64,000 bases of DNA. It comes from Staphylococcus capitis subsp. capitis. Its GTDB lineage: Bacteria; Bacillota; Bacilli; Staphylococcales; Staphylococcaceae. Positions 9,251 through 19,653 of this stretch are shown here, piece after piece. Numbering within the stretch: the stretch's first letter is position 1; every line of letters begins with the position of its first letter. The notes under the pieces were generated by a model, which did not search any database, was not told the origin of the DNA, and worked only from the letters and a program-made list of their open reading frames with translations. Where the stretch lies: contig NZ_CP145263.1 in NCBI RefSeq assembly GCF_040739495.1, forward strand, positions 1,550,001-1,614,000. Direction: 5' to 3'. The position numbers were made by a program, and so were the translations under genes.

Positions 9251-9842
9251 TACAACCGCTTTGCGGTTACATAAGTAACACTAACTTTCACCTCGTGAAA
9301 GAAGTGGATTTGCACTTCATGACTTACTTAAGATTTCACTTACTTCATTTATCTACTTTTGTCATTCGTGCTTACTTCAAGGATTACAACCGCTTTGCGG
9401 TTGCATAAGTAACACTAACTTTCACTTCGTGAAAGAAGTGGATTTGCACTTCATGACTTACTTGAGATTCCACTTACTTCATTTATCTACTTTTGTCATT
9501 CGTGCTAACTTGATGGATTACAACCGCCTTGCGGTTGCATAAGTAACACTAACTTTCACTTCGTGAAAGAAGTGGGCTTGCACTTCATGACTTACTTGAG
9601 ATTTCACTTACTTCATTTATCTACTTTTGTCATTCGTGCTAACTTGATGGATTACAACCGCCTTGCGGTTGCATAAGTAACACTAACTTTCACTTCGTGA
9701 AAGAAGTGGGCTTGCACTTCATGACTTACTTGAGATTTCACTTACTTCATTTATCTACTTTTGTCATTCGTGCTAACTTGATGGATTACAACCGCCTTGC
9801 GGTTGCATAAGTAACACTAACTTTCACTTCGTGAAAGAAGTG
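9251..9842. repeat. 134-bp tandem repeat array between fabG and acpP
   Basis: The unit, starting TACAACCGC, recurs at 9251, 9385, 9519, 9653 and 9787, exactly 134 bp apart each time: four full copies and a 56-bp partial copy ending 5 bp short of the fabG stop codon. Copies 3 (9519-9652) and 4 (9653-9786) look identical; copy 2 has a few changes and copy 1, nearest acpP, the most. Each unit holds palindromes ACCGC(N3)GCGGT, CTTTCAC(TTC)GTGAAAG and GAAGTG(N6)CACTTC. The partial copy joins the fabG end in a longer stem at 9809-9848 (AAGTAACAC / GTGTTACTT outside CTTTCAC/GTGAAAG). No coding potential with a ribosome binding site is seen. Confidence 0.95.
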
Positions 9843-9847
9843 TTACT

Positions 9848-10582
9848 TTACATATACATACCACCGTTGACATGAATTGTTTGACCAGTAATATATTTAG
9901 CTTTATCTGAAGCTAAGAATGCAACAGTATTCGCAATATCAGTATCCTCACCAAAACGTGCTAATGGAATTTGTTCTAACATTTGATCTTTAAGTTCATC
10001 GCTTAAAGCATCAGTCATATCAGAAACAATAAAACCTGGAGCTACTGCATTAACAGTAATACCACGAGAAGCTAATTCGCGAGCAGATGATTTAGTTAAA
10101 CCAACCACTCCTGCTTTAGTTGCTACATAGTTTGCTTGTCCAGGATTTCCCACTGCACCAACAACACTTGATAAATTAATAATCGCGCCTCCGCGTTGAC
10201 GTAACATTTGAGGTGTTACTTTTTGGATACAGTTAAATACACCTTTTAAATTAGTGTCAATAACATCGTCCCATTCTTGTTCTTTCATACGCATTAATAA
10301 ATTATCTCTAGTAATACCAGCGTTATTTACTAATACATCAACTGAACCGAATTGGCTTACAACTTCTTTAATCATAGCCTTCACTTCATCGCCGTTCGCC
10401 ACATTAGCTTGAATAGCAAAGCTATCTACACCTTTAGCTTTGATTTCTTCAACCACAGCTTCAGCTTTATCTTTACTACCTGCATAATTGACAGCAACAT
10501 TATAGCCTTCTTCAGCTAATTGTAATGCGATGCTACGCCCGATACCACGTGAAGCACCTGTAACTAAAGCACTCTTACTCAT
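9848..10582 (-). CDS. fabG: 3-oxoacyl-ACP reductase FabG
   Basis: FabG performs the NADPH-dependent reduction of 3-ketoacyl-ACP in each elongation cycle. It is a 244-residue short-chain dehydrogenase with GASRGIG at 9-15, NNAG at about 86-89 and the Ser139-Tyr152-Lys156 catalytic set (NLSSVVG, YVATK). I place the start at 10582 (MSKSALVTG); the ATG two codons upstream lacks a better site. The start overlaps the fabD stop by 8 nt (ATGAGTAA). Transcription continues from fabD; downstream lies the 134-bp repeat array instead of a short link to acpP. Confidence 0.97.
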   Translation of the reverse strand: MSKSALVTGASRGIGRSIALQLAEEGYNVAVNYAGSKDKAEAVVEEIKAKGVDSFAIQANVANGDEVKAMIKEVVSQFGSVDVLVNNAGITRDNLLMRMKEQEWDDVIDTNLKGVFNCIQKVTPQMLRQRGGAIINLSSVVGAVGNPGQANYVATKAGVVGLTKSSARELASRGITVNAVAPGFIVSDMTDALSDELKDQMLEQIPLARFGEDTDIANTVAFLASDKAKYITGQTIHVNGGMYM

Positions 10583-11501
10583 TTTCATTCCATCCTTTCA
10601 CATCTTCAAGTGTTTGAATTGAAGTAATTTTAACATCTCTATTAATTTTTTTAATTAATCCTGATAATACTTTGCCTGGACCAATCTCAATAAAGTGATC
10701 TACACCTTGTTCAATCAACCACTCTGTCGATTTTATAAATTGAACAGGTGAATACAATTGCTTAACCATATTATGTTTAATCACTTCAGCGTCTGTCTCG
10801 CCTTGTGCATTAAAGTTTTGTACGACAGGGAAGTTAGCATCATGCCACTCAAACTGATTAATATAAGAAGCAAAATCTTCTTCAATCACACTCATCATAG
10901 ATGAATGGAATGGCCCTGAGACTGCTAGAGGAAGTACACGTTTAGCTCCTAAAGATTTACCTTCTTCAACTAATTTATCGATTAAAGTTTTATGACCTGA
11001 AACAACAATTTGTCCTGGTGAATTAATGTTAGCAGGTTCAATTAATTCTTCTTCATTAGATAAATCTTTACAAATCTTATCAACGTCTTCGTAATCTAAT
11101 CCAAGTACAGCAGCCATACTACCTACACCATTAGGAAATGCTTGAGCCATAAGTTGTCCACGTTTACGAACAATCTTAACTGCATCTTCAAATGAAAGTA
11201 CACCACTAGCTACTAAACTTGAATATTCACCTAAACTATGACCCATTGTAAAATCAGCATTTAAATTTTCTAATGCCTCTAATAATGCCACACTATGAGT
11301 TAATAAAGCAGGTTGAGTATTTTCAGTTTCACCCAGTTTACCTTCCTCATCAGTAAACATTGTTTCTAATAAATCAAAATCTAGTGCTTCTTGTGCTTGA
11401 TTTAAGATTTCAGTTGAACGTGTTTCTTCATTATATAAGTCACTTGCCATTCCAACTTTTTGAGCGCCTTGCCCAGGAAAAATGATTGCCGTTTTACTCA
11501 T
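10575..11501 (-). CDS. fabD: Malonyl-CoA:ACP transacylase FabD
   Basis: FabD moves malonyl groups from CoA to ACP, supplying the extender unit for fatty acid synthesis. From the ATG at 11501 it is 308 residues long with GQGAQ at 10-14, the nucleophile elbow GHSLG at 87-91 (Ser89) and the conserved His in GPFHSSMM near 199. The three extra residues of the longer reading (to 11510) have no support. It overlaps plsX upstream and fabG downstream by 8 nt each, using the identical ATGAGTAA junction, so the three cistrons are translationally coupled in the FapR-controlled operon. Confidence 0.97.
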   Translation of the reverse strand: MSKTAIIFPGQGAQKVGMASDLYNEETRSTEILNQAQEALDFDLLETMFTDEEGKLGETENTQPALLTHSVALLEALENLNADFTMGHSLGEYSSLVASGVLSFEDAVKIVRKRGQLMAQAFPNGVGSMAAVLGLDYEDVDKICKDLSNEEELIEPANINSPGQIVVSGHKTLIDKLVEEGKSLGAKRVLPLAVSGPFHSSMMSVIEEDFASYINQFEWHDANFPVVQNFNAQGETDAEVIKHNMVKQLYSPVQFIKSTEWLIEQGVDHFIEIGPGKVLSGLIKKINRDVKITSIQTLEDVKGWNENE

Positions 11502-12480
11502 TTTTACCACCTACCGTTTCTCTCATTGTTTGAACTATATTTTCTTCTCCAGCTATTTTGGCTTGTCTTATGGCTGAATAGAATGCTTTAGCATTTGAAC
11601 TACCATGTGCTTTTACAACAGTTCCATCTAAGCCTAAAAGTACTGAGCCACCGTACTCAGAGTAGTCCATTTTCTTAGAGAAAGCGTCTAAGTCTTTCTT
11701 AAGGATAGCACCAGCAATTTTATTTTTAAAACTACCTAAAATAGTCTCTTTTAACATTTTACCAATAGATTTTGCAGTACCTTCTAGGTTTTTTAATACC
11801 ATATTTCCGGTATAACCATCGGTAACGACCACATCTGTATTGCCATCCATTAGTGTTTTAGCTTCAATGTTACCTTGAAAATTAAATGAATGATCCTTTT
11901 CAAATAATTCATAAGCTTTTTTCGTTAATGAGTTACCTTTAGCTGCTTCAGTTCCTATATTTAATAATGACACTGAAGGATTCTTTATACCACGAATCTT
12001 TTGAGCATAGATATTACCTAATTGTGCGTATTGTAATAGATGCTCGGCCTTAGCATCAGCATTAGCTCCCACATCTAAGAAGACAAAGCCTTTACCATCA
12101 ATTGTAGGTAATGTAACTACAAGAGCAGGTCTTGAAACGCCTTTTATACGACCAACAATAAACAATCCTGCTGACATTAATGCTCCAGTATTCCCTGCTG
12201 AAACACATCCATGTGCTTCTCCAGATTTGACAGCTTCTGCCATCTTCACCATTGAGCTATCTTTCTTACGTTTAATTGTTCGAACAGGTTCATCTTCCAT
12301 TTCAATCTTTTCAGAACAATGTCTAAACTCAATACGATCGTGATTTAAATGATATTGTTCTTTATCTCCAAAAAGAATTATCTCTAAATCTTTAAAGTCT
12401 TCTACAGCTTTTTTAACTGCATCGAGTACGATACCTGGCGCATCATCTCCACCCATCATATCAACTGCAATTTTAACCAT
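11494..12480 (-). CDS. plsX: Phosphate acyltransferase PlsX
   Basis: PlsX converts acyl-ACP and phosphate to acyl-phosphate, which PlsY uses to acylate glycerol-3-phosphate, linking fatty acid and phospholipid synthesis. The start [16 protein letters not shown] (ATG at 12480) gives 328 residues, the usual size; the five-residue upstream extension (to 12495) is not family-like. Conserved [14 protein letters not shown] and [12 protein letters not shown] segments are present. It overlaps fapR by 8 nt (ATGGTTAA). FakA, encoded at 17978-19639, feeds exogenous fatty acids into the same acyl-phosphate pool. Confidence 0.97.
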   Translation of the reverse strand: MVKIAVDMMGGDDAPGIVLDAVKKAVEDFKDLEIILFGDKEQYHLNHDRIEFRHCSEKIEMEDEPVRTIKRKKDSSMVKMAEAVKSGEAHGCVSAGNTGALMSAGLFIVGRIKGVSRPALVVTLPTIDGKGFVFLDVGANADAKAEHLLQYAQLGNIYAQKIRGIKNPSVSLLNIGTEAAKGNSLTKKAYELFEKDHSFNFQGNIEAKTLMDGNTDVVVTDGYTGNMVLKNLEGTAKSIGKMLKETILGSFKNKIAGAILKKDLDAFSKKMDYSEYGGSVLLGLDGTVVKAHGSSNAKAFYSAIRQAKIAGEENIVQTMRETVGGKNE

Positions 12481-13042
12481 TGAATTCATCCTCACTTATA
12501 TAAAACATTTTAAAATTCCCTTTAAAAACTAATTTATCTTTCACATATGAATTAACTTCTATAATATAATGCTTACATGTTTTATCTATGACTTGAGCCT
12601 TTGCTCTTACCGTATCATTTAATTTCACTTTTGCGATAAATTCAACCTGACTTTCCTGTGTCAGTACTGTTGGATTATGTATTAATGCTACGCACAAAGA
12701 ATTCGCCTGCGCAAAGAGGATATGTCCTCTAGCAATTTGAGTTTTAGCAAAGACAGTATCTTCAGTAATCTCAATTAGAGATTGAGCTTCAATATCTGGC
12801 TCAACTTGTATTAAGTCTCCAATAATTTCATTAGCTTCAATCGATCTAATTTGACCATAGTTCTGTTCTGCCACTAACTTAATTCTCTTACGTAACTCAG
12901 GAATATTTAAATGTGTACGGTCTAAACGTATTGTTTGAATACTCACGCCAAACTTTTCGCAAAGTTCATGATCAGTAATAAAGGGGTTAGCATCAATAGC
13001 ATTTTGAATAGCTATTCTTCGTTCGTCCTTCTTTAGTTTCAA
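12473..13042 (-). CDS. fapR: Transcriptional repressor of lipid synthesis FapR (TTG start)
   Basis: FapR represses fatty acid and phospholipid synthesis genes and is released by malonyl-CoA or malonyl-ACP. It has an N-terminal HTH (about residues 1-60, with [19 protein letters not shown]) and a hot-dog effector domain ([18 protein letters not shown]). I choose the TTG at 13042 as the start: it lies 6 nt after AGGGGTGA and yields MKLKKDERR, 189 residues, matching the family N-terminus. The in-frame ATG at 13057 has no ribosome binding site, its five codons overlap the Shine-Dalgarno itself, and it sits next to the operator. The gene opens the operon fapR-plsX-fabD-fabG. Confidence 0.95.
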   Translation of the reverse strand: MKLKKDERRIAIQNAIDANPFITDHELCEKFGVSIQTIRLDRTHLNIPELRKRIKLVAEQNYGQIRSIEANEIIGDLIQVEPDIEAQSLIEITEDTVFAKTQIARGHILFAQANSLCVALIHNPTVLTQESQVEFIAKVKLNDTVRAKAQVIDKTCKHYIIEVNSYVKDKLVFKGNFKMFYISEDEFNG

Positions 13043-13058
13043 ACTCTCACCCCTCATT

Positions 13059-13075
13059 TTAGTACCAAGTCTTAA
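13059..13075 (-). promoter_or_regulatory. FapR operator upstream of fapR
   Basis: The 17-mer TTAGTACCAAGTCTTAA (plus strand) is an imperfect palindrome that closely fits the FapR-box pattern I remember from Bacillus and S. aureus (TTAGTACC, two bases, then a TACTAA-like half). It lies between the -10 element and the TTG start, covering about +7 to +24 of the predicted transcript, so bound FapR would block its own operon. Confidence 0.85.
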
Positions 13076-13088
13076 ATATTCCTAACAT

Positions 13089-13118
13089 ATCATAACACTT
13101 TCTGATTCAATTCCTCAA
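13089..13118 (-). promoter_or_regulatory. Predicted promoter of the fapR-plsX-fabD-fabG operon
   Basis: On the minus strand, TTGAGG (13113-13118) and TATGAT (13089-13094) are separated by 18 bp. The position relative to the FapR operator and the TTG start is what a repressible sigma-A promoter requires. Confidence 0.6.
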
Positions 13119-13175
13119 CAAATAACTGCACTGTCGTCATCTTTTCTACTTTAAAAATTTTTATCTTTAAAATAT

Positions 13176-13318
13176 GCTCTGTGGCCAGTGGCCCCGATCC
13201 CCAGCTTGCACTGTCCGTTGACTTTCGCTTACGAAAGTCTCTTTGCTGGGGCCCCGCTAGTCCCTACTTCCATGGCCGGTAGCATTTCTTTTCGAAATGC
13301 TCTGTGTAGGGAACCCTA
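13176..13318. repeat. STAR-like GC-rich intergenic repeat between recG and fapR
   Basis: This stretch is far richer in GC than its surroundings. It holds the hairpins GACTTTCGCTTACGAAAGTC and AGCATTTC(N4)GAAATGCT, enclosed by larger arms (CCCCAGC/GCTGGGG and TCCCTAC/GTAGGGA). TTTGCTGGGGCCCC resembles the short signature of STAR elements (TGTTGGGGCCC type) described from S. aureus. It sits directly past the recG stop codon and may also serve as its transcription end. Confidence 0.65.
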
Positions 13319-15364
13319 ATCAAAACTGGTGTGTAGGAGGTTGTTTTGGATGAAGGTTCTGAGTTGTGTGTATGGTTGTTGGAAGAATTGTCCTGATTGT
13401 ATGAGTTCGGCTGCTTCGTCTCTTGCTACTTCTAACATGCGATAGTCTTCTACGACGTTGGCGACTAGAAAGTCTGGTAGTCCGCTTTGTTTAACTCCAA
13501 AGAAATCTCCTGGACCTCGCATTTCTAAATCTCGCTCACTTAGCTCAAACCCATCTGAAGTTTGAGTCATAATTGTCATACGCTCTATACCAGTTTCAGT
13601 TTTTGGAGAAGCAATAAGTACACAATAACTTTGATGTTCACTTCTTCCCACACGTCCTCGTAATTGATGTAACGTTGATAAACCAAAACGATCTGCGTCA
13701 TAAATCATCATAAATGTAGCATTTGGTACATTAACACCAACTTCAACTACAGTGGTTGAAACTAATATATCAATTTCTTTATCACTAAATCTTTGCATCA
13801 CATCATCTTTTTCATCAGGAGTTAACTTACCGTGTAATAATCCAACTTTGTCTGCTCCATAATATTGTTGTAACGATTCGTATAACGCAACCACATTTTG
13901 AACATCTTCTAAATGCTCTGAACTTTCTATTAATGGACAGATTACATATGCTTGTCTACCTTTACGTAATTCACTCGTCATTTGCGCTAAAACTTGTTCA
14001 TACTGCTCATGTTTAGCCCAGCTCGTAATAATAGGCTTTCTACCTTTAGGTAATTGTTTAATTGAGGAAACATCCATTTCACCAAAGACTGAAATAGCTA
14101 ATGTTCGAGGTATAGGCGTCGCTGTCATAAATAAAACATTCGTCATAGCACCTTTCTCTCTCAACATTTGACGCTGGTTAACACCAAATCGATGTTGCTC
14201 ATCTGTAATAACTAACCCTACATTTTCAAAAACAACATCGTCTTGAATAAGCGCATGAGTACCGATTAAGCAATCAATTGATCCATTCTCCAACTGCTCT
14301 AAAAGTATACGTCGCTTCTTACCCTTAACTGAACCAGTTAAAAGTGCAACATTCATCGTATCTCCAAACAATTCCATTAAACTTTCAGCGTGTTGCTCAG
14401 CTAATATCTCTGTCGGCACCATCAGAGCAGATTGGTAACCTGCCGTTTTTAATGCATACATACAAATTGCTGCGACTACTGTTTTACCAGAACCTACATC
14501 TCCTTGAAGTAAGCGATGCATACGAATAGGTGCCTTTAAGTCTCTAAATATTTCATTAACACTTGCTTTTTGTGCATCTGTAAGTTCAAAAGGTAAGCGA
14601 TTGATAAATTGTTTAACTTTAGATATATCATAATCGATCTCAATCGCCTCATCTGATGACTTCTCTAAACGATTCAACCACTGCATGCGTAGTTCAAACA
14701 TAAATAGTTCTGTAAAGGCATATGTTCGACGGGCTTTTAACAAACTTTGTTTATCCTTAGGGTGATGTAAAGTGCGTAATGTATATTCTAATGTTTCTAA
14801 TTTATATTTCTCTCTTAAATCATCTGATAACCACTCATGTATCGTGACATCCTCTAACGCCTGTCTAATGTTATCTCGAATTTGTTTCTGTTTAATACCT
14901 TCTTTAATGCGATACACAGGCTCTAACTGAACATCATCTTGTGGTGATTGTTCATTAAAGAACATGCGATTGCCATTAATTTCTTGCTTAGCGCGATTCC
15001 ACTTACCTTTTACTGTCACGGTACCGTGTAATTCAATTTTCTTTTTTAAATAAGGTTGATTGAAAAAGACACACTTAACCGCAATGTTGTTCACCATTAT
15101 ATGAACAGTGAGTTTAGATTTATTTCTACCAAAAAAGGCTACCGCTGGTGTTGAATATACTTCTCCTTGAACTGTAACTGTAGATTGATCTTCTGCTTGG
15201 TTTAGGTCAATCACAGTATTATCTTCATAACGCGTAGGTAAATAGAGTACAAGATCTTCTACAGTATTTATATTTAATTCTTCTAATATAGTTAATCTTT
15301 TCGGACCAATTCCTTTAATTTTGTCTAAAGTGTAGGGGCTTTCGATTAAATGTACTTTTGTCAT
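13316..15364 (-). CDS. recG: ATP-dependent DNA helicase RecG
   Basis: RecG remodels stalled forks and Holliday junctions. The 682 residues include the N-terminal wedge/OB region (about 60-150), helicase motif I GDVGSGKT at 288-295, a DEQH box, TATPIPRTL, and the RecG-typical C-terminal TRG-like segment ([16 protein letters not shown] onward). Length is as expected. In S. aureus, as I remember it, recG is followed upstream by the fakA pair and downstream by fapR. Here the fapR side is conserved, but the nuc and leucine dehydrogenase genes separate it from fakA. Confidence 0.97.
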   Translation of the reverse strand: MTKVHLIESPYTLDKIKGIGPKRLTILEELNINTVEDLVLYLPTRYEDNTVIDLNQAEDQSTVTVQGEVYSTPAVAFFGRNKSKLTVHIMVNNIAVKCVFFNQPYLKKKIELHGTVTVKGKWNRAKQEINGNRMFFNEQSPQDDVQLEPVYRIKEGIKQKQIRDNIRQALEDVTIHEWLSDDLREKYKLETLEYTLRTLHHPKDKQSLLKARRTYAFTELFMFELRMQWLNRLEKSSDEAIEIDYDISKVKQFINRLPFELTDAQKASVNEIFRDLKAPIRMHRLLQGDVGSGKTVVAAICMYALKTAGYQSALMVPTEILAEQHAESLMELFGDTMNVALLTGSVKGKKRRILLEQLENGSIDCLIGTHALIQDDVVFENVGLVITDEQHRFGVNQRQMLREKGAMTNVLFMTATPIPRTLAISVFGEMDVSSIKQLPKGRKPIITSWAKHEQYEQVLAQMTSELRKGRQAYVICPLIESSEHLEDVQNVVALYESLQQYYGADKVGLLHGKLTPDEKDDVMQRFSDKEIDILVSTTVVEVGVNVPNATFMMIYDADRFGLSTLHQLRGRVGRSEHQSYCVLIASPKTETGIERMTIMTQTSDGFELSERDLEMRGPGDFFGVKQSGLPDFLVANVVEDYRMLEVARDEAAELIQSGQFFQQPYTQLRTFIQNNLLHTSFD

Positions 15365-15496
15365 GATCTATCACCTAAAACTTAATAATGTTTTTCTTCA
15401 ATAGTCATTATATATTCTATCATGTTCATCTTAATTATTTGATTCACATACGTTAATAATTTGGAAAATTAACCTCAAGTCATTGTTTCATCATAC

Positions 15497-15535
15497 AAAA
15501 AAGCTACTAACATTTTGAAAAATGCTAATAGCTTT
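15497..15535 (-). terminator. Intrinsic terminator after the nuclease gene
   Basis: The hairpin AAAGCTATTAGCATTT / AAATGTTAGTAGCTTT is followed by TTTTT on the minus strand, 20 bp past the stop codon at 15555. It isolates this gene from recG. Confidence 0.85.
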
Positions 15536-15554
15536 GAAATATTTTTCTTTTTAA

Positions 15555-16415
15555 TTATCTAACTTCACAAGCATAGTTATCTTTATCTCGATCTAGTTTA
15601 GCCCGATAAGCAGGATGTCCCTTTTTAACGCCGTGAGGATATTTCTTTCTTAAAGCTGTACAGTTTTTAAAATATTCTTTCTTAGAGGTACTTTTAGCTT
15701 TAGAAGGTGTCTTAGATTTTTTTGAATAATGATGTATCGTAGCCGGTTTAGTTGAAGTTGGTTTAACTGCTGTGTGTTTTTTCTTAGTCGAAGTTAGAGA
15801 AGTTTTCACAGTATTGGATACACTCCAAATATTAAGCTTTTCAGCTTTAGCCTGAGCTTCACTTGTTCTAATTAATTGTTCATACGTGTTGTTTGGTGGA
15901 TAAACATATTTCACTCTAGCAAGGCCTTGTCTTACAACGGCATTGTTAACCATTTTCCCATCGGCATACACATATGCTAATAATCTTCCGTATTTATCAG
16001 TTCTTTGCCCTTTATCAAATTCTACTTCAATTTTTTTCGCTTTTGTCATCATGTTTGTAGTAAATGCACTTGCTTCTGGACCATATTTTTGAACTGGTTT
16101 TCTAGGATCTTTCGTTTCAGGTGTATCAATAAGTAATAGTCTAAACGTTGCAACTTTACCTTTGTAATTTAATTTCACTGTGTCGCCATCAATGACTTTA
16201 ACTAAAGTCGCTTTCTCTTTATGTAATCCATTAGCTGCATGTGCTTGATGTGTATTAAACGTTTGACCTAATGTTGAGAATACAATAACAAATACAGCTA
16301 ATAGCGAAATAACTCGCTTATACTTTAAACTAGATGATTTAGCCGTATATTTTCGAATACAAATAAAACCTAAACATAAAGTAACTAGAATCGATAAGAG
16401 AATCATCTTTTCCAT
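15555..16415 (-). CDS. nuc: Thermonuclease family protein with C-terminal excalibur domain
   Basis: This is a staphylococcal-type nuclease (calcium-dependent, cutting DNA and RNA). It has two hydrophobic N-terminal segments (about 4-20 and 35-50) followed by a possible signal peptidase site HQAHA-AN at 56-62, so it is secreted or membrane-tethered. The SNase domain (about 65-200) keeps all catalytic residues with the spacing of the S. aureus enzyme: Arg92, Asp97, Glu100 and Arg144 ([14 protein letters not shown]). A K/T/S-rich linker (200-247) leads to an excalibur calcium-binding motif ([10 protein letters not shown] at 275-284 and a paired Cys at 252). The gene is monocistronic, with its own promoter and terminator. 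The export route is inferred. Confidence 0.92.
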   Translation of the reverse strand: MEKMILLSILVTLCLGFICIRKYTAKSSSLKYKRVISLLAVFVIVFSTLGQTFNTHQAHAANGLHKEKATLVKVIDGDTVKLNYKGKVATFRLLLIDTPETKDPRKPVQKYGPEASAFTTNMMTKAKKIEVEFDKGQRTDKYGRLLAYVYADGKMVNNAVVRQGLARVKYVYPPNNTYEQLIRTSEAQAKAEKLNIWSVSNTVKTSLTSTKKKHTAVKPTSTKPATIHHYSKKSKTPSKAKSTSKKEYFKNCTALRKKYPHGVKKGHPAYRAKLDRDKDNYACEVR

Positions 16416-16461
16416 TTCACACCTCTTTTATATGTAATATACATTTATTCTATAACATATT

Positions 16462-16490
16462 TATTTAGAATAGTGTATATTTTTTGTAAA
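16462..16490 (-). promoter_or_regulatory. Predicted promoter of the nuclease gene
   Basis: TTTACA (16485-16490) and TAAATA (16462-16467) on the minus strand are spaced 17 bp, about 50 bp upstream of the ATG. Confidence 0.4.
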
Positions 16491-16610
16491 AAGTGTTTAT
16501 ATCATTAATTTTCGTCATAATCTTTTTAACTTAACTAGAACACTTATATTTCAATACAACGTATTAGCGTATAGTATTGATCCGTTATATTAAATTTTAT
16601 AAAAAAGCAC

Positions 16611-16645
16611 GACAATGATTTTAAACTTTTAATCATTGCCGCGCT
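16611..16645 (-). terminator. Intrinsic terminator after leucine dehydrogenase
   Basis: Arms AGCGCGGCAATGATT / AATCATTGTCGTGCT form a stem followed by TTTTTT on the minus strand, 24 bp past the stop codon. Confidence 0.87.
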
Positions 16646-16668
16646 AAACTTACTTTAAATCTATTCTT

Positions 16669-17736
16669 TTATTTTCTAATATCTTTAATATGAGAAATTT
16701 GCTTCATTCTAGTTTCAGCAAAGTGTTGAGATGCTTCAAGTGGTGTTTCATTATGTTCATCTGAAATATCAAAGATGTGTTTTAATATTTGATCGATACT
16801 TTCAATACTTTCTTTAGCTCTTTCCTCATTATAGCCATTTAATTCATCAGCAGTATTGATAACACCACCACTATTTACAATGTAATCTGGTGCATATAGA
16901 ATACCTTTATCTTCTAACATTTTACTATGTTTATCTTCATCTTTTAATTGATTGTTAGCTGAACCACATACTGCTTTTACTTTTAATTGAGGAATCGTAT
17001 CATCATTTAAAACACCACCCAATGCACAAGGTGCAAAGATATCTGCGTCTACAGAGAATATATCATCTGGTTCAACAAACTCCGCACCGAAATCATCAAC
17101 AGCTCGTTGTGCATTGTCTTTATTAATATCTGTAACAATTAATTTTACACCATCTTCATTTAATAAACGGCATAACTCGTATGATACATGACCGACACCT
17201 TGAACAGCGACTGTTTTACCTTCAAGTTTATCTCCATCGAATTTTTCTGCTACAGTACGTTTCAATGCAATATAAATACCATAGGCAGTCATAGGACTTG
17301 GGTTACCGGCTGAGCCAAATGATTTACTAGTTCCGCATACATATGGTGTTTCTTTATATATTAAGTTCATTTCATGTTCAGAAGTACCAACATCTTCTGC
17401 AGTATAATAACGACCATTTAATGTATTAACATAACGACCTAACGCTCTATAGAATGCTTCTTCATTCTGTTTATCAGGTGCGCCCATCACTACTGTCTTT
17501 CCTCCACCAAGGTTTAAACCAGCAGCAGCATTTTTATATGTCATGCCACGTGCTAAATTCATTGCATCCTCAATGGCCTCTTCCTCAGATTCATAATCAT
17601 TTCTAACACGACATCCACCTAATGCTGGTCCCAATGTAGTATCATGGATACAAATGATTGCCTTAAGCCCTGTTACTTCATCTTGACAAAAGACAAGTTG
17701 TTCATAGTCTTTTTGCTCCATAGTTTCAAAAATCAT
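16669..17736 (-). CDS. bcd: Leucine (branched-chain amino acid) dehydrogenase
   Basis: This is a Glu/Leu/Phe/Val dehydrogenase that reversibly deaminates branched-chain amino acids with NAD+, giving keto acids that can prime branched fatty acid synthesis. From the ATG at 17736 (after AAAGGGGT) it has 355 residues. The substrate-domain motif GPALGGCRV (36-44), Lys68 in GMTYKNA and catalytic Lys80 in NLGGGKT match leucine dehydrogenase numbering. A Rossmann fold with [13 protein letters not shown] follows. The 23-residue extension of the longer frame (to 17805) is not family-like. It stands alone between terminators, and I do not recall it next to fakA in S. aureus. Substrate preference (Leu, Val or Ile) is inferred. 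Confidence 0.9.
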   Translation of the reverse strand: MIFETMEQKDYEQLVFCQDEVTGLKAIICIHDTTLGPALGGCRVRNDYESEEEAIEDAMNLARGMTYKNAAAGLNLGGGKTVVMGAPDKQNEEAFYRALGRYVNTLNGRYYTAEDVGTSEHEMNLIYKETPYVCGTSKSFGSAGNPSPMTAYGIYIALKRTVAEKFDGDKLEGKTVAVQGVGHVSYELCRLLNEDGVKLIVTDINKDNAQRAVDDFGAEFVEPDDIFSVDADIFAPCALGGVLNDDTIPQLKVKAVCGSANNQLKDEDKHSKMLEDKGILYAPDYIVNSGGVINTADELNGYNEERAKESIESIDQILKHIFDISDEHNETPLEASQHFAETRMKQISHIKDIRK

Positions 17737-17905
17737 TAAGAATACCCCTTTACTAAAAATTTTATCCACTATTCGCATACCCTGACATAAAGCGGTTAAT
17801 CTCAATTATAAACACGCACAATATTAGCTAAATTGGGAATTATATGAAAATTCTTATTATACTTTTTTAACTTAGTTTTCCAAAACAAAATTTGTCATGT
17901 CATAA

Positions 17906-17949
17906 AGAAACAGCAATTCCTATCTCGTTAAAAAATAGAAATTACTGTT
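17906..17949 (-). terminator. Intrinsic terminator after fakA
   Basis: Arms AACAGTAATTTCTATT / GATAGGAATTGCTGTT on the minus strand are followed by TCTTT, about 30 bp past the fakA stop codon. The stem has mismatches. Confidence 0.7.
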
Positions 17950-17977
17950 AAATAAATATTTAATAAATATGAAATTG

Positions 17978-19639
17978 CTATTCAACTGCAAAGAAATACT
18001 GATAAATAGGTTGACCACCCTCATGATGTTCAACTTCCACACCTGGATATGTTTCTTCAATCCATTCACTTAGTTGTTCAGTGACATCTTGATTAGATTC
18101 TTCCCCACTAATCATAGTTAAAATTTCACTATCGTCAGTAAGTAATTTGTCTAGTAAACCTTTCACCGCTGTTAATTGATCAGCATCGCTTGTTACAATT
18201 TTATCTTCTGCTAGTCCCATAAATTCATCTTTTTTAATTTCGATACCATCAATTTTAGTATCACGGACTGCATAAGTGACTGAACCTGATTGGACTTCCT
18301 CAAGTGCTGTTTCCATATGATTTTTATTATCTTCAAGAGATAACTCTTCATCATATTGGAATAAAGCAGTAATACCTTGAGGTATCGATTTAGTTGGAAT
18401 CACTACAGTATCAACATCAACGATACTTGCTGCTTGTTTACTTGCCATTAAAATATTTTTGTTATTAGGTAAGATAATTGCTCGCTTACATTCGGATTGC
18501 TCAATAACTTTAACAATATCCTCTGTTGAAGGATTCATTGTCTGTCCGCCACTAATGATGTGAGTTGCACCCATAGATTCAAACAATTCTGAAATACCGT
18601 CACCCATGGAAATTGTGATTACGGCTGTTTCCACAGTTTTAGGTTGATCTACTTTGCCTTTTTGTTCTTGTCCACTTTGTTCTTTGCGAATAACCTCTCT
18701 ATGTTGCTCTCTCATATTTTCTACTTTAAGTTTAATTAATTCGCCATACTGTTGCCCATAATTAAATACATCACCAGGATGTTCTGTATGAACATGAACT
18801 TTTACGATTTCATCATCATTTATTACAAGTAATGAGTCACCAAATTCACTCATATCATTTCTAAATTCCTGCTCTTCAAATGGTTTTTTATTTTTACCAA
18901 AACGAACCATCATCTCTGTACAGTAACCATAAACAATATCTTCAGTATTGATTACACCGTGAAAATCATGGTCATCATTGACAAGTGATTCCGTATCTAA
19001 TTTAGGAGCTTGAGCTTCTACTTTTTCTCCTTTTAGACCTTTAAGAAAACCTTCATATACGCATAATAATCCCTTACCACCACTGTCAACGACACCTACT
19101 TCTTTAAGCACTGACAATAAGTTAGGTGTATTGTCTAACGATTCCTTAGCAGCTTGTATAGTATGCTCCATAAGTTCAATACAATCTTCTGTGCTTTGAG
19201 CTTTATCAACTGATGCAGCAGCTGCATCTTTTGCGACAGTTAAAATTGTTCCTTCAACTGGTTTCATTACTGCTCTATATGCTGTTTCCACTCCTGCTTG
19301 AAAACTCTCAGCTAGTTGTTGTGCATTGATATCGTCATTATTTTCGATGTTTTTACAAAAACCTCTAAATAATTGAGAAAGAATAACGCCCGAATTACCA
19401 CGTGCCCCCATAAGTAATCCTTTAGAGAACGTCTTTCCTAACTCACCAATATTTTGAGATAGATTATTTTCTACTTCCTCGCGTCCAGAAGTAATTGTTA
19501 GATTCATATTCGTCCCAGTATCTCCATCTGGTACAGGATAAACATTTAAAGAATCTACTAAATCTGCATTATTTGATAAATTTTGAGCCCCTTGTATAAT
19601 CATATCGGCAAATAATTTACCATTTATTTTGCTAATCAT
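17978..19639 (-). CDS. fakA: Fatty acid kinase ATP-binding subunit FakA (DAK/DegV-linked)
   Basis: FakA phosphorylates fatty acids held by FakB proteins, making acyl-phosphate for PlsY or PlsX; in S. aureus it also influences virulence gene expression. The 553 residues start with a DhaL-like nucleotide domain (PDGDTGTN at 37-44, [20 protein letters not shown]). A middle domain and a C-terminal DegV/EDD-like region (from about 330, with [11 protein letters not shown] and ILPNNKNI) follow. It lies 14 bp downstream of the Gls24-family gene, and the pair is conserved across Firmicutes. The FakB partners are not in this window. Confidence 0.96.
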   Translation of the reverse strand: MISKINGKLFADMIIQGAQNLSNNADLVDSLNVYPVPDGDTGTNMNLTITSGREEVENNLSQNIGELGKTFSKGLLMGARGNSGVILSQLFRGFCKNIENNDDINAQQLAESFQAGVETAYRAVMKPVEGTILTVAKDAAAASVDKAQSTEDCIELMEHTIQAAKESLDNTPNLLSVLKEVGVVDSGGKGLLCVYEGFLKGLKGEKVEAQAPKLDTESLVNDDHDFHGVINTEDIVYGYCTEMMVRFGKNKKPFEEQEFRNDMSEFGDSLLVINDDEIVKVHVHTEHPGDVFNYGQQYGELIKLKVENMREQHREVIRKEQSGQEQKGKVDQPKTVETAVITISMGDGISELFESMGATHIISGGQTMNPSTEDIVKVIEQSECKRAIILPNNKNILMASKQAASIVDVDTVVIPTKSIPQGITALFQYDEELSLEDNKNHMETALEEVQSGSVTYAVRDTKIDGIEIKKDEFMGLAEDKIVTSDADQLTAVKGLLDKLLTDDSEILTMISGEESNQDVTEQLSEWIEETYPGVEVEHHEGGQPIYQYFFAVE

Positions 19640-19653
19640 TTCACGATGTCCTC

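Noticed and set aside
9251..9842. CRISPR array
   Set aside because: The 134-bp units are contiguous, with no unique spacers between short repeats, and no cas genes are near.
15497..17805. Genomic island carrying nuc and leucine dehydrogenase
   Set aside because: No integrase, transposase, tRNA or direct repeats flank the pair and base composition does not stand out, so only a simple gene gain or lineage difference is supported.
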